The notes under the pieces were generated by a model. The model was not told the DNA's origin and searched no databases. It saw only the letters and a program-made list of their open reading frames with translations. A stretch of DNA of 64,000 nt from Hordeum vulgare subsp. vulgare (taxonomy: Eukaryota > Streptophyta > Magnoliopsida > Poales > Poaceae). Of the stretch, positions 45,301 through 57,779 are shown one piece after another. Position 1 is the first letter of the stretch; each line of letters opens with the position of its first letter. A program made the position numbers and the translations under genes. The DNA lies in assembly GCF_904849725.1 (NCBI RefSeq), contig NC_058520.1, positions 317,885,186 to 317,949,185 on the forward strand, in the 5' to 3' direction.

Positions 45301-45389
45301 TATCGGCAGAACAGAGGGGATCAGGCAAGTTAAGGCTGCCTGCTGGAGCTACTACTATCAAATCGTTGGGAAAAATACTGCAAAAGGGG

Positions 45390-45465
45390 TGGTGCGCCAA
45401 ATGGGACTTGAACCCTGCACCTGCCGGCAAACAAACAGAGACAACACCACTGCACTAGTGCATCG
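45390..45465 (-). other. tRNA-like module 2 in copy B
   Basis: On the minus strand an A-box-like TAGTGCAGTGG (45447-45457) and a perfect B box GGTTCAAGTCC (45404-45414). It corresponds in position to module 2 of copy A. Confidence 0.5.
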
Positions 45466-47180
45466 ACGACTGATAGAGAAGGAAAACTGAATCAAGAAAT
45501 GGTACTGCTACTGACCACCTGTCTACAGGGGCGCACCGATGTTAGGGAGAACGACGGGCTGACTCGACGGGGTTGTTGCTGCTGCTGTGCTACCGGAGGG
45601 GCCGAATCAGAACGAGGAGAAGGACGTCCCTGCTGCACAACATACAGGCACCACATCCCCCTGTACTGCACCACACACCACACATGCAAACGAGGGAAAA
45701 CTGCTGCTGCTCTGCTTGACAGAGTAGCACGGCGACAGGGAGATCGCCGGCTGCTCGTCGTGCTGCTGCTGCTACTGCGCCACTGAAGGTCTACCACGAC
45801 GCCACCTCTCTGCTGCTGCGTGGTGCTAGCCACGATCTTCTCTGATGCACGGCCACGCCTCACACAACCATCAACGCACACACTTCACAACTCGGGCACG
45901 GATGTGCAGCAACTACGGCTAGCCGGAGCCAACGAGGGAGAGGGGAGGAAGAAGGAAGGAGGGAAGGCACCTCACCTTGGGGAAGGAAGGAGAGGACCCC
46001 ACGGCGACGAGACGATGAAGAAGAAGGAGACGAACTGCTGTTGTCGAACCGAAGAAGAGGAAGAAGAGCTCCTGGACCGAGGCGATGACGAGGTCCTGGC
46101 CATCGTTGAGGTCGCTCCTCGACCTCAGCGATGGCGGGAATGGAGTGCGGGGTGAACTCCCGTGCTCCTGGACATGGCCGCTGGTGCCGGAGACGACGGG
46201 AGGACGACGTTCAACGGCGGAGGGTTCTCTGGCTACCTACTGTACTTACGAGAGAGGGGAGGAAGAAGAAAGGAGAAGGCGGCGGCGATGGAGGAAGGAG
46301 AGGGAACCCTAGGTACGGAGGAGGGTTCCTGCAGCTTATAACACCTCGGGGAACGCGCATGAGCCGCATGATCGAAGGGGAGGCGATCGGGAGGTCGAGC
46401 TATGGTCGTACAATGCTGACATCGAGAGGAGGAAGAGAGGGTCGCACTTGTGGGCTCTGTGCACGTGAGAGAGAGAAGATGGGCCGACCAAGGAGGGAGA
46501 GAGCCCACCTGTGGCGGCAGATAAGGGAATTTTTTTTCCTTTGATTTCCTATTAACAAAGATAATAATAGGGAACAAAGAAATGCACATGGGTATATACA
46601 AGTGATAAAAATATCACAAACACATCCCTGGACTTGGAAAAATAAATCCTATTTAAAAAAATAAGAACAAGAATTTAGGAGCAAGTAGATATTTTACAAA
46701 ACAACATTAGTTTGATCTGTTTTGTAATTTTATATGCACCTATAAACACCCATTCAAAACCAGCAACTCACATCTCTCATCCACCACAATTTTAGCTAAA
46801 ACATGGGCATTATTTTAAAAGGGAAAGGAAGAGGTGAAATTTTACATAGGGGAAAATAGAGAGGGGGAGAAGGTGGTTGGTTTTGAAAAAAATAAGCACT
46901 TGCTAACACATGCTACACTCCACACAAGTCACACATCACATGATCACATGAAATGTAACACCACAATATTTACTCCTAGTAAGAACATATGCAAACATGA
47001 TCATGACATGCAATCATAAGGTATGGCAAGGAATGATATGTTATGCATGCATGCAAGGGAAGCAAGTAATAAGGGACACACATGAAATCATGGCTCAAAA
47101 TGACATCATCATATCCAAGACAAGGTGGACCCACTTGCAATAGGTTCCAAATATGGCAATTACACACTTGGGGCATTACA

Positions 47181-48583
47181 TGTACCTTTGTAATCCCCAA
47201 GCTTAGGTTTTTTGTCACTCCTTATTCCTTTATCCGTCGTTTTCTCACCCAAAACTGAAAACTTCACCACACAAAAATCAACAGAAACCTCATGAGATCC
47301 GTTAGTATAATAGCTAAATCATAAAGTTTAGGTACCGTCATAAATTGATTCATATTTAATTATGGAATAAGGTATTGTATTCTAAATTCTCCATGACTTA
47401 TACCCTCCGATATAATCCATAGCATCGTCAAAAAAGCAAACTTTGGAAGAAAAAATAGAATATGTCTAAAACAGAACAATCTGTAATGATCGGAACCAAA
47501 ACATACTTGTGTGACTCCAAAATTCTGAAAAGCTAGGAAAACCTAGGAAATCTATATACCAATACTGTGTCAAAACACATATCAAAAATATGTTCCATAA
47601 GATCAGAGAAATTCTTCACTGGACGTAAAAGTTTTTGTTTTTGCACGGGATCAATTCTACTATCATCCAAATCATCCCAAAGGTTTTATTTGGCACAAGC
47701 AATAATTAAAACATAAAAATACAATCATTATAGTAGAAATAATCATTTCAACGCACCAAAATAGAAAGTAAAACAAGAAATTTAGGAAACTATTGGGTTG
47801 CCTCCCAACAAGCGCTATTGTTTTTTGCCCCTAGGTAGGCATAATTCATATTATCAATTGTTGTCATCCTTACGATCCACCTTTGCTACCTTAGCGGGGA
47901 CTTTTTCAAACCCTCAAGGTTCCTTCTATTTACCTGTAACCTCTTAAAACGATGTCACCAATTTCTATAGGGAATCAAGCCTTTTATTGGAAGTAGTGAG
48001 GAAAGAATTGATGTGATGAAGGCTAGCCCGTATGGTTTTGATAGGTTCATTATTTTTTTGTATTGTGCTCAAATTTTTCTATAGATCACCTAGATTCTCT
48101 AATATTTGAATCCATTTATGTGTAAAAGGAGTAATTTGAGGAAATGGAGGAGCTCCTACCATCCCTTCTATTATCTCGTGGGCAGCATTATAATCGATCT
48201 CAATAAAATTTTGTTTAGTAGGATTTGCCTATTGGATATTGAGTCATGATCTTCATATAAGTCTTATAGTTGCGTTACAGTGGGACTCTATTATATGATA
48301 CCATGCATCCTTCAGGTTCTCCCCTGTTTTTGTTTAAAATAAAGTACTTCAAATCTGGGGAAACATTAACGGGTGGTCGAAACATTGTAATAAGTAAGAG
48401 ATCCAACAAGCAAAACAGATAAAGTAGAGAAGGTAAATATTTTTGTGTTTTTGATATTTTTGAGCAAGCAAATATAAAATCAAATAAAAAGTGGAAAAAA
48501 TGAATGACAATTTGTATGAAGGAACACGATGAAAATTTGATGATGTCTCCATGGCAATGGCGCAAGAAATTCTTCCTGCTACT
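47181..48583 (-). mobile_element. Internal 5' region of the minus-strand Athila-type Gypsy
   Basis: Read on the minus strand, it starts at the primer site next to the LTR (48584-50111) and runs to the solo LTR insertion. It includes GGGTTGCCTCCCAACAAGCG (plus strand, near 47795), a motif common in this group. Frames are short and Phe/Tyr-rich (for example 48275-48565 and 48349-48765). I found no gag or pol motif. Confidence 0.6.
48548..48565 (-). other. Primer binding site, decayed tRNA-Asp type
   Basis: The minus strand reads TTGCGCCATTGCCATGGA, with 14 of 18 bases matching the TGGCGCCGTTGCCGGGGA site. It confirms the orientation of the LTR to its right. Confidence 0.65.
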
Positions 48584-50111
48584 TGTAAACTCCGTCGGGG
48601 TTTTCCCTGAACAGGAGCAGTGATGCAGTATAGTAGAGATAAGTATTTACCTGAGTGAGAACGGAGGTTATCGAACCAATAGGATAACTTGGCAAACCCT
48701 CGTCGTAAGAACCTACACACACAAAACCAAACACTTTCACCTAACGCATGCAAGAGGGTTGTCAAGCCCCTTTAACTCATTACTTGCATGGATTAATTCT
48801 CGTAGATAGAGATGAAATCAATGCAAAAGGAAATAAACTACAACAAGGTAAATAGAGTTTTTAACAATGGTATTAAGTAGACCCAGGGGCCATAGTTTTC
48901 ACTAGATGCTTCTCTCCCGAACATAGCACACGGTGTGTAAACAAATTATTGTTGGGCAATTGACAGAATAGCGCATAGTGATGACATGTTATTCACGATA
49001 ATGATTATGTTTATATAGGCATCACGCCCATAAACAAGTAGACCGAAATGATCCTGCATCTACTACTATTACTCCAATTCAAGAGTGCTTCTATGATTGC
49101 CTCGCTAGGTATTAAGTTCATGACAAACATAGTAATGCTTGGAGCTAGAAGATATGATGTAGACAAAGTAAGACAAGCAATATGTTCACGCCCCATAATT
49201 TATTTCTTAGTGGCAACAATACAAATATGTGTCTAGTCCCCTTCTGTCACTGGGCATAGAGTACTGCAAGATTGAACCCACTACAACACACCACTCCCAC
49301 TGAAGATTAATCAGTCTAATTGGCCAAACCAAACATATAGACCCGAGAGAAATACGAAGCTATAATAATCATGCATAATAGAATTCACAAGAGACTCGAT
49401 TACTTTGAGTGAATAATCTGATTATAAACCCATAATTGATCATATCCCAAGAAACACATCGCAAAACACGGTTACATTGGATAGATCATCGTGGGAGTCA
49501 CCCCAAACATTGTACGGAACATCGTAGGGAGAGAATAAGCCATCTAGGTTCTAGCTATGGACCCATAGGTCTGTGGTGGACTACTCACACATCATCATGG
49601 AGGTAGCAAGGTTGATGTAGATGGCCTGTGTGATAGATTCCCCACCGACAGGGCACCGCAGAAGGTCTCCAGATGGGATCACGACGGAACTACGAATTGC
49701 GGTGATAGAAAAAGTGTTTCTTATTCGTCTTTGGGGATTTTGAAATATTTCAGGATTTACAAAAGTCAATTTAGGTTAGGGGGCTTACTAGGGGGCCACA
49801 GCCCTAGGGGAATGCCCTACCCACAATGCATGCCCTGTGAGCTTATCGCTGCCTCGTGCAGCATCTAGCCTCCTCCCGAAGCTTTGTGGGCCCAAAATAT
49901 TCGAGAAACATTACAAAAAAGGTTCATCATGTTTCGACTTCGTTTGGTATTGATTTTCTATCTTGGATACTTATATTTTCTAATGGCACTAGGTTAATAG
50001 GTTAGTTCCCGAAATGATATAAAATAGCATATTATTGCATATAAGTATCCAAGATAGATAATATAATAGCAAGGAAAAATCAAAAACTATTGATACATTG
50101 GGAACGTATCA
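48584..50111 (-). mobile_element. 5' LTR of the minus-strand Athila-type Gypsy
   Basis: On the minus strand it starts TGATACGTTCCCAATG and ends ACGGAGTTTACA about 18 bp before the primer site. It is 1.53 kb and of the same type as the LTR at 3778-5247, but clearly diverged from it. The other LTR is missing, so the element was truncated, probably by the LINE-containing segment. Confidence 0.75.
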
Positions 50112-50927
50112 GTGGGCACCATGCATCCTCTCACATGCTGGTTGCCAAGGCATTCCGAGAGGATTTCAATTGGCCCTGTGCCAATGAAGCAAGCAAGGAC
50201 ATTGTGGAGCATTATATCGGATGCGAGTTCTATGTGAATCAGTCGCACAAGCGAGCGTGTGCACTGAAGACGATTCCTCTATCATGGATGTTTTCCATCT
50301 AGGGGCTTGACATGGTCGGACCCCTCTGGACTGGTGCGAGCAGGTTCACTCATTTGTTCGTGGTAGTGGATTTTTTTTTACAAAGTGGATCGAAGCTAAT
50401 ACTACAAATAAATTGGACTCGTTGGATGTTATAAAGTTCATCAAAGAGATATTTTTTAGGTTCGAAGCCCCCCATAGCATCTTCATAGATAACATGTCGA
50501 ACTTTGACTTGGATGAGTTTCATGAGTTCTACTACTCTCAAGGCACTCGGGTTGACTATGCGTGTGTGGATCACCCATAATCGAACGACTAAGAATAACA
50601 AAAATGGGATGATGCTCCAAGGGTTGAAACCACGGTTCATGTGCAACTTGAAACAACTTCGGCACACTGGATGACCGAATTGCAGTAAGTCCTGTGGTCT
50701 TGCAGACAACCCCGAATTGATCCATGAATTGCACTCCTTTCTTCATGGTGTATGGTTCGAAAGGTGTCGTACCGAATGATTTAGATAACAACTTCCCCCG
50801 ACTAGAGTTGTATTCAGAAGCATAAGCCGAGGAAGCACGTCAGGATGGCCTCAACCTCTTCAAGGAGGAGTATGAGTTGGCACTCATCAGGTTGACCGCC
50901 TACTAGCAGGACTTGCGGCATTTTCAT
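50112..50927 (+). pseudogene. Gypsy integrase fragment (RIRE2/TAT-like)
   Basis: Plus-strand translation gives the zinc-binding half (YIGCEFYVNQSHK) and the core start (GLDMVGPLWTGASRFTHLFV). A scrap IFIDNMSNF follows, where the family has the second catalytic Asp. Further motifs of the C-terminal half appear in broken frames to about 50900. Many stops. It is a remnant caught between two LTRs and does not belong to either, judging from its orientation and family. Confidence 0.75.
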
Positions 50928-52610
50928 TGTTGCGGAACGTTGCATGGGAAACAAAAAAATTACTATGAACACCCAAGATCTATCTATGAAGATGCATAGC
51001 TACGAGAGGCTGAGTGTATCTACATAGCCTTGTAGATCCGTAAGCAAAAGCATGTATAACCCGGTTGATGTAGTCGTACGTCTTCATGATCCAATCACGA
51101 TCCGTCCCGATCTAGCACTGAACGGATGACATCTATGCGTTCAGCACACATGTAGATCGATGACGTCTCCGCCTCCTGAATCTAGCGTGCAAGGTAGAAG
51201 GAGTAGATGAGTTCTCCGGCAGCATAACAACATGGTGACGGTGGCCGTGGAGCAATCTCAATAGGGCTTTGCCAAGCGCTGCCGCATATGCGATCGGGGG
51301 TGAAACATGATAGGGAGAGAGGGAGGGCTACGCCTATGGCTTAGGCATGGCTGCCCTCCCTCTCCCTCTCGATTTATAGGAGGAAGGGGTAGGTAGGGTG
51401 TCGGCCCTAGGCCCTCCTCCAAGGGAGGGTTGGTCGGACAAGGGTGAGGAGTCCACCTCCCACAAGGGCTACCACTTTGGGCGCATGGGCCTTTAGGGGC
51501 AAGGCACCCAGCCTACCAGGGGCTCGTGCGCCTCCCTCTTCAGCCCATGTGCCCGCTTGGGGTGGGTGGACCCCCGGAACCCTTTTGGCACTCCTGGTAC
51601 AATATCGGAAAAACCCAAAACTTTCCAGAACCCGAATACCACTTTCCTATATATAAATATTTACCTACAAACCATTTCGGAACTAATCGTGATGTCTGAG
51701 ATATCATCCGAGACCCCGAACAACATTCGGTCAGCAACGTATATAACTCAACAATAATATATCATCATCGAATGTTAAGCGTACGGGTTCGAGAATCATG
51801 TAGACATGACCGAGACAACTCTTCGATCAATAACCAATAGCGGGATCTGGATGCTCATATTGGTTCCTACATATTCTATGAAGATCTTTATCGGTCGAAC
51901 CACGATTAAGATTCAATCAATCCCGTATGTAGTTCCTTTTGTTAAGTGGTATGTTACTTTCCCGAGATTCAATCGTCGGTATCTCCATACCTAGTTCAAT
52001 CTCATTATCTACAAGTCTCTTTACTCGTCCTGTGACAAACTTCTTAGTAACATTTCTTGCAAGATTCTTGTCATGTTGTATTACCGAGACGACCTAGAGA
52101 TACCTCTCCATCCTAAGGAGTGACGAATCCCAGTCTTGATCCATGCCAACCCAACAGACACCCTCAGAGATACCTGTAGAGTACCTTTATGATAACCCAA
52201 TTACGAAGTGACATTTGATACACACAAGGCATTCCTATGGTGTCAGGAAGTTGCATGATCTGATGGTCTTATGAATATATATTTAACATGTAGAAAGCAG
52301 TAGAAATAAACTTAGTGATACGATCAAATGCTATGCTTACGATTGGGTCTTGTCCATCACATCATTCTCCTAATGATGTGATCTAGTTATCAAATTACAA
52401 CTCATGTCGATAGTTAGGGAACCTTAACCATCTTTGATCAATGGGCTAGTCTAGTAGAGGCTCACTAGGGACTCAGTGTTTTTTATACATCCACACATGT
52501 ATTTAAGTTTCCGGTCAATACAATTATAGTATGGATAATAAACGATCATCATGAACAAGCAAATATAATAATAACCACTTTATTTTTGCCTCTAGGGCAT
52601 ATTTCCAAGA
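50928..52610 (-). mobile_element. 3' LTR of an Angela/WIS-type Copia
   Basis: The minus strand begins TTGGAAATATGCCCTAGAGG just after a purine-rich AAGTGGGAGACTC and ends with CCCATGCAACGTTCCGCAACA-type sequence at 50928. It is 1.68 kb. The expected TGTTGG start has one changed base. A TATAAAT-like box on the minus strand is near 51371-51380. Confidence 0.88.
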
Positions 52611-52644
52611 GTCTCCCACTTGCACTAGAGTCAATAATCTAGCT

Positions 52645-54241
52645 TTACTTGGTAATGAATCTTACAGCCATAGAGTTCTGGTGCTGATCATGTTTTGCTC
52701 GTGAGAGAGGTTTAGTCAATGAGTGTGCAACATTCAGATCTATGTGTACTTTGCAAATGTTTATGTCCTCCTCCTTGATGTAATCGTGGATGGAATTGAA
52801 ATGGCGTTTTATATGTATGGTCCTCTTGTGAAACCTAGGCTCCTTGGCCAGAGCAATGGCACAAGTGTTGTCACAAAGGAGAGTCATTGGATCCAGTGCA
52901 TTGAGCACAACTCCAAGATCTGTCATGAATTGTTTCATCCAGTCTCCTTCCTTCGTTGCTTATGGAGCAGCTATGTACTCCATTTCACACGTAGAATCTA
53001 CTACAATGCTTTGGTTGGAACTACACCAACTGAGTGCTCCACCATTCAGAATAAATACATATCCGGTTGAGACTTAGACTTATTCGGATCTGTGTCAAAG
53101 CTAGCATCAACGTAACCCTTTACTATGAGCTCTTGATCACCTACATAAACGAGAAACATCTCATTCGTCATCTTTAGGCACTTAAGTATATTTTTGACCG
53201 CTGTCCAATGTTCCATTCGTGGATCAATTTGAAACCTTCTCGCCATACTTATGGCAAGGCTGACATCTGGTTTCGTGCACACCATTTCATACGTGATAGA
53301 ACCTATGGCTGGGGCATAGGGGATGACACTCATCTTTTCTCTATCCTCTGTAGATGTTGGGCATTGAGTATTACTCAAATTCATAGCTTGCAGGACAGGC
53401 AAGAACCCTTTCTTGGGCCGATCCATTTTGAACTTCTTCAAAACCTTATCAAGGTTTGTGCTTTGTGAAAGTCCTATTAAGCATCTCGGTTTATCTCTAT
53501 AGATCTTAATGCCTAATATGTAAGCATCTTCTCCGAGGTCTTTCATTGGAAAAGTCTTGTTCAAATATATCTTCATGCTTTCCAAAATTTCTATATTGTT
53601 TCCAATCATCAATATGTCATACACATATAATATTAGAAAGCTATAGAGCTCGCACTCACTTTCTTGTAAATACAAGCTTCTCCATAAACTTGTATGAACC
53701 CAGACAATTTAATCACCTCATCAAATCAAATATTCCAACTACGAGATGCTTGGACCAGTCCATTAATGGATAGCTGGAGCTTGCATACTTTGTTAGTGTT
53801 TTCAAGATCAACAAAACCTTTTAGTTGCATTATATACAACTCCTTCCTTAAGTAAGCTATTAAGGAACACTATTTTGACATCCATTTGCTAGATTTCATA
53901 ATCCAAAAATGCAACTACTGCTAACATAATACCGACGGATTTAAGCATCGCTACGGGAGAGAAAGTCTCATTGTAGTCAAATCCTTGAACTTGTGAAAAC
54001 CCTTTTGCAACAAGTCGTGCTTTATAGACTATGAGATTACCGTCCACGTCCAACTTCCTTTTAAAGATCTATTTGTTCTGAATGGCCTTACGATCATCAC
54101 AGAAGTCCTCCAAACTCCATACTTTGTTTCCACTGCTATACTCTTGTATTTCATGGCCTCTAGCCATTTGTCGGAATCTGGACCCACCATTGCCTCTCCA
54201 TAGCTCGTAGGTTCATTGTTGTCCAACAACATGACCTCCAA
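52645..54241 (-). pseudogene. Copia reverse transcriptase and RNase H (Angela/WIS type), broken
   Basis: Minus-strand frames: 54029-54241 (start region with EAMVGPDSDKWLEAMKY), then 53046-53675 (FPMKDLGEDAYILGIKIYRD, SYVGYVDA-like RNase H start). Then 52645-52938 (LLCDNTCAIALAKEPRFHKR, where D and N belong to RNase H, and the TIHIKRHFNSIHDYI block). The catalytic box reads YVYDILMIG instead of YVDDILMIG, so one catalytic Asp is lost. Several stops and frameshifts; non-functional. Plus-strand frames across this region are shadows. Confidence 0.88.
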
Positions 54242-55330
54242 GATAGGATTACCATACCACTTAGGGGCAATACATGTCCTTGTTGACCTACGAGGTTTGG
54301 TAGTTACTTCATCCGAAGCTTCATGGTCATCATTATTAGCTTCCTATTTGATTGGTGTAGGTATCACAGAAACATCTTTCTGTGTAGTGCTACCCTCTAA
54401 TTTAAGTCAAGGTTCAACAACCTTGACAAGTTCTACCTTCCTCCCACTCAATTCTTTCAAGAGAAACTCTTTCTCTAGAAAGGACCCATTCTTGGCAACA
54501 AAGGCATTGCCTTCGGATATGAGATAGAAGGTATACCCAACTGTTTCCTTAGGGTATCCTATGAAGACGCACTTTTTCGCGTTGGGTTCGAGCTTATAAG
54601 GCTGAAGCCTCTTGGCATAAGCGTTGTAGCCCAAACTTTAAGAAGTGATAGCTTAGGTTTCTTCCCAAACCATAATTCATATGGTGTCATCTCAACAAAT
54701 TTAGATGGTGCCCTATTTAAAGTGAATGCATCAAGTCTCTAATGGATAAACCCAAAATGATAGTAGCAAGTCGCTAAGAGACATCATAGAATGCAACATA
54801 TCTAATAATGTAGGATTACGATGTTCGAACATGCCATTACACTGTGGTGTTCCAGGTGGCGCAAGCTATGAAACAATTCCACAATGTCTTAAGTTCATAC
54901 CAAACTCATAACTTAGATGTTCTCAACCACTATCCGATCGTAGTAACTTTATCTTCTTGTTACGATGATTCTCAACTTCACAGTGAAATTGCTTGAAATT
55001 TTCAAATGTTTCAGACTTGTGTTTCGTTAAGTAAATATACTCATATCTTCTCAAATCATAAGTGAAGTTAACAAAATAATGATATCTACCGTGTGGATTA
55101 ACACTCATTAGACCGCACACATCAGTATGTATGATTTCCAACAAGTCACTTGCCTGGTCCATTGTTTCGGAAAACTTGGTTTTGTCATCTTGCCCATGAC
55201 GCATGGTTCGCATGTATCAAGCGATTCAAAATTGAGTGATTCCATAAGTCCATTAGCATAGAGCTTCTTCATGCGCTTTACATCAATATGACCTAAGCGG
55301 CGGTGCCGTAAGAAAGTGGTACTATCATTA
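54242..55330 (-). pseudogene. Copia integrase (Angela/WIS type), broken
   Basis: Frame 54923-55213 reads ASDLLEIIHTDVCGLMSV, with the first catalytic Asp, and ends IKLLRSDSG with the second. The GAG-pre-integrase histidine region lies in another frame near 55250-55330. The C-terminal piece 54407-54634 (NAKKCVFIGYPKETVGYTFY) is the usual Copia integrase tail. At least three frame breaks. Confidence 0.85.
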
Positions 55331-55956
55331 TTAATTTTTCATCTTTTGGCATCAATGTTATGAACATATGTATCACTACGATCGAGATTCAATAAGAATA
55401 AATGGTTCACATTGGGTGCATGACCATGAAAGATATTACTCATATAAATAGAAGAACCATTATTCTCTGACTTAAATGAATAACTGTCTCACAAGAAACA
55501 AGATCCAGATTTAATGTTCATGCTCAAAGTAGGCAACAAATAACAATTATTTCGGTTTAACACAAATCCGTACGGTAATCTAAGAGCGAGCATGTCGACG
55601 GCAATCACATCAACCTTGGAACCATTTCTGATGCGCATCATCACCTCGTCCTTTGCCAACCTCCATTTATTCCGTAGTTCCTGTTTTGAGTTAAAAATAT
55701 GAGCAACTGAACCGATATCAAATAGCTAGGCACTACTATGAGAGCTAGTTAGGTACACATCAATAACATGTATATAAAACACACCTCTGTTGACTTTGCC
55801 AACCTTCTTATCAGTCAGGTACTTGGGGTAGTTCTGCTTCTAGTGGTGAGTCCCCTTGGAGTAGAAGCACTCAGTCTCAGGCTTGGGTACAACCTTGGGT
55901 TTCTTCAAGGGAGAGACAACTGTCTTGCCATTCTTTTTGAAGTTTACCTCCTTATC
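55331..55956 (-). pseudogene. Copia protease and zinc-knuckle region, heavily decayed
   Basis: Minus-strand scraps include ECFYSKGTHH near 55860, a zinc knuckle with its second Cys changed to Ser. The protease site is expected between here and 55700 but could not be read confidently. Confidence 0.55.
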
Positions 55957-56662
55957 CTAGCCTTTTCTGAAACTAGTGATTTTATTCACCATCAACACTT
56001 GATGCTCCTTCTTGATTTCTACTCCCGTGACCTTCAGTGTCGCGAATAGCTCGAAGATTGACTTGTTCATCCCTTGTATATTATAGTTCATCACAATGCC
56101 CTTATATCTAGGTGACAGTTTCTGGAGAACTCTATCATTGACCGTGTCACGCGTAAGCTCAGCTCCCAACTGATTCAAGCGGTTGTAGTGCCCAAACATT
56201 TTGAGTATGTGCTCACTTGCACAACTATTCTCCTCCATCTTGCAAGCGAAGAACTTATCAGATGTCTCATACCTCTCAATCTGAGCATTGGCTTGGAATA
56301 CTAATTTCAACTCCTGGAACATCTCATATGCTCCATGGCGTTCAAAATGCTTTTGAAGTACTGATTCTAAGCCGAACAACACGGCACATTGAACATTGAG
56401 TAGTCATCAAACGTGCGTGCCAGACGTTCACAACATCTGCACACGACACTAGAGGGGATGGCACCTCAAGCAGTGCATCAAGGACATAAGCCTTTTGTGA
56501 TTCCTTGAGGATAATCCTCAGATTACCAACCCAATCCTCATAATTACTTCCATAATATTTCAACTTAGCTTTCTCTAGGAATGCATTAAAGTTAAGGGGA
56601 GCTACTACGTGGGCCATTGATCTACAACATAATTTCGCAAAGACAACTTCCGACACGTTCAC
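55957..56662 (-). pseudogene. Copia gag (Angela/WIS type), one frameshift
   Basis: The frame 56342-56662 contains VAPLNFNAFLEKAKLKYYGS and the NYEDWVGNLRIILK block of UBN2-type gag. The frame 55957-56382 continues with FGLESVLQKHFERHGAYEMF, FFACKMEENS and IEILKKEHQVLMVNK-like sequence. The two overlap out of phase, so one frameshift separates them. The zinc knuckle would follow at about 55860. The Met near 56611 (MAHVVAPLNF) is the likely original start. Confidence 0.88.
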
Positions 56663-57031
56663 GATAATTAGTTCAATTAATCAAATTACTAATGAACTCG
56701 CACCCAAATCAACAACCCTCAAGTTGTCTAAGTGTGATATGATCCAAATCCACCAACCGAAGTCCGATCATCACATGAGATGAGATGGTTTCAATTATGA
56801 ACATCTCCATGTTGATCATATCTACTATATATATGACTCATGTTCAACCTTTCGGTCTCCTGTGTTCCGAGGCCATGTATGCACATGATAGGCTCATCAA
56901 GTTTAACCCAACTATTCTGCATGTGCAAAACTGGCTTACACCCGGTGTATGCGAACAAAGAGTCTATCACACCCGATCATCATGAGGTGCTTCGAAACCA
57001 TGGATTTTCGCAACGGTGCACACTTGGGAGT
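56663..57031 (-). other. 5' leader of the Angela/WIS-type Copia
   Basis: Non-coding. It contains GACCGAAAGG and GGCCTCGGAACAC-type minus-strand blocks typical of this family's untranslated leader. The 5' LTR is absent: the element is cut at about 57031. Confidence 0.6.
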
Positions 57032-57032
57032 C

Positions 57033-57180
57033 CTTGCAAGCTCTTCTTCAGTCTCATGAGAGACAACCTGATTTGAAGGATGTTTGGTCCTGGCATGGCA
57101 CTAATAAGCCCTTCACTCCAAAGCTTTTTTACACATCCATGTATTCAAATCATACTTTCAACCCCCTTGTGAATGAGTTC
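57033..57180 (+). pseudogene. Possible LINE C-terminal fragment
   Basis: A plus-strand frame reads ERQPDLKDVWSWHG then KPFTPKLFYTSMYSN, similar in spacing to the W..G...F..K.FY pattern before the zf-RVT finger of plant LINEs. It is cut on both sides. Short, so the assignment is tentative. Confidence 0.4.
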
Positions 57181-57189
57181 ATCGTTCTA

Positions 57190-57727
57190 CCACATCTATT
57201 ACCTTTTGAAGGGTGGTGCCTCCTAGATTGGTTAGGTGTCACTTTGGAGCCTCCTACTTCATATTGTGGAGTTGAACCAAGATGTTTATAAGGGCAAGGA
57301 GATCGCCTACTTCATGAAGATCTACCACGAATAAGGCTAGTCCTGTGTGGACGAAAGACATGGTGGAATAGACAAGGCCGCTTCTTCATGGACCCCTTGT
57401 GGGTGGAGCCCTTTGTGGACTCTCGCATTCGTTACCCTCCGTGGGCTGAAGTCTCCACTAACATGGACGTACAACAGTGCCACCTATCGAAACCATGCCA
57501 AAAATCACTGTGCCAACCTTTGCGTTTGATCTCCCTACCTTACCCTCTACTTTACACTTGCATGTTTTACTTTCCGCTGCTATACTCTTAGATGTGCATG
57601 TGTAGGGTGCACTTAACTAGTCATAATTGCTAAAACTGGTCCACACTTAAAATCGGGGAAAAGGCTAAGTGTTTATCTTGTCAAGTAGTCTAATCACCCC
57701 CCCTGTAGACATAATTTCGACCCTACA
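57190..57727 (+). repeat. 5' LTR (3' part) of an Inga/Maximus-type Copia
   Basis: It ends CCCCCTGTAGACATAATTTC then GACCCTACA directly before a primer site, the pattern of Sirevirus-lineage Copia LTRs in Triticeae. The start is not defined; it may be 5'-truncated. Confidence 0.6.
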
Positions 57728-57729
57728 AG

Positions 57730-57741
57730 TGGTATCAGAGC
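57730..57741 (+). other. Primer binding site, initiator tRNA-Met type
   Basis: TGGTATCAGAGC, perfect match to the Copia consensus, two bases after the LTR end. Confidence 0.9.
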
Positions 57742-57779
57742 TCTGTCCCCATTGCATTGGTTTAACAACCTAGGAGAGA

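Larger units (their letters stand above)
41782..47180 (-). mobile_element. Sukkula-like large solo LTR, copy B
   Basis: Minus-strand start TGTAATGCCCCAAGTGTG, end GCATCTTGGTCGTTACA, 5,399 bp. Flanks are TGTGC (41777-41781) and TGTAC (47181-47185), a duplication with one later change. The ends and internal blocks match copy A throughout. No internal domain, so a solo LTR. Long frames at 45490-46550 lie in the GC-rich leader and are not supported as genes. Confidence 0.9.

Noticed and set aside
45490..46550. Several frames of 90-137 residues, some rich in Glu/Arg
   Set aside because: Located in the GC-rich leader of copy B; antisense frames are equally long and copy A does not preserve them.
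52723..53773. Plus-strand frames of 75-115 residues
   Set aside because: Shadows of the minus-strand Copia reverse transcriptase and RNase H.
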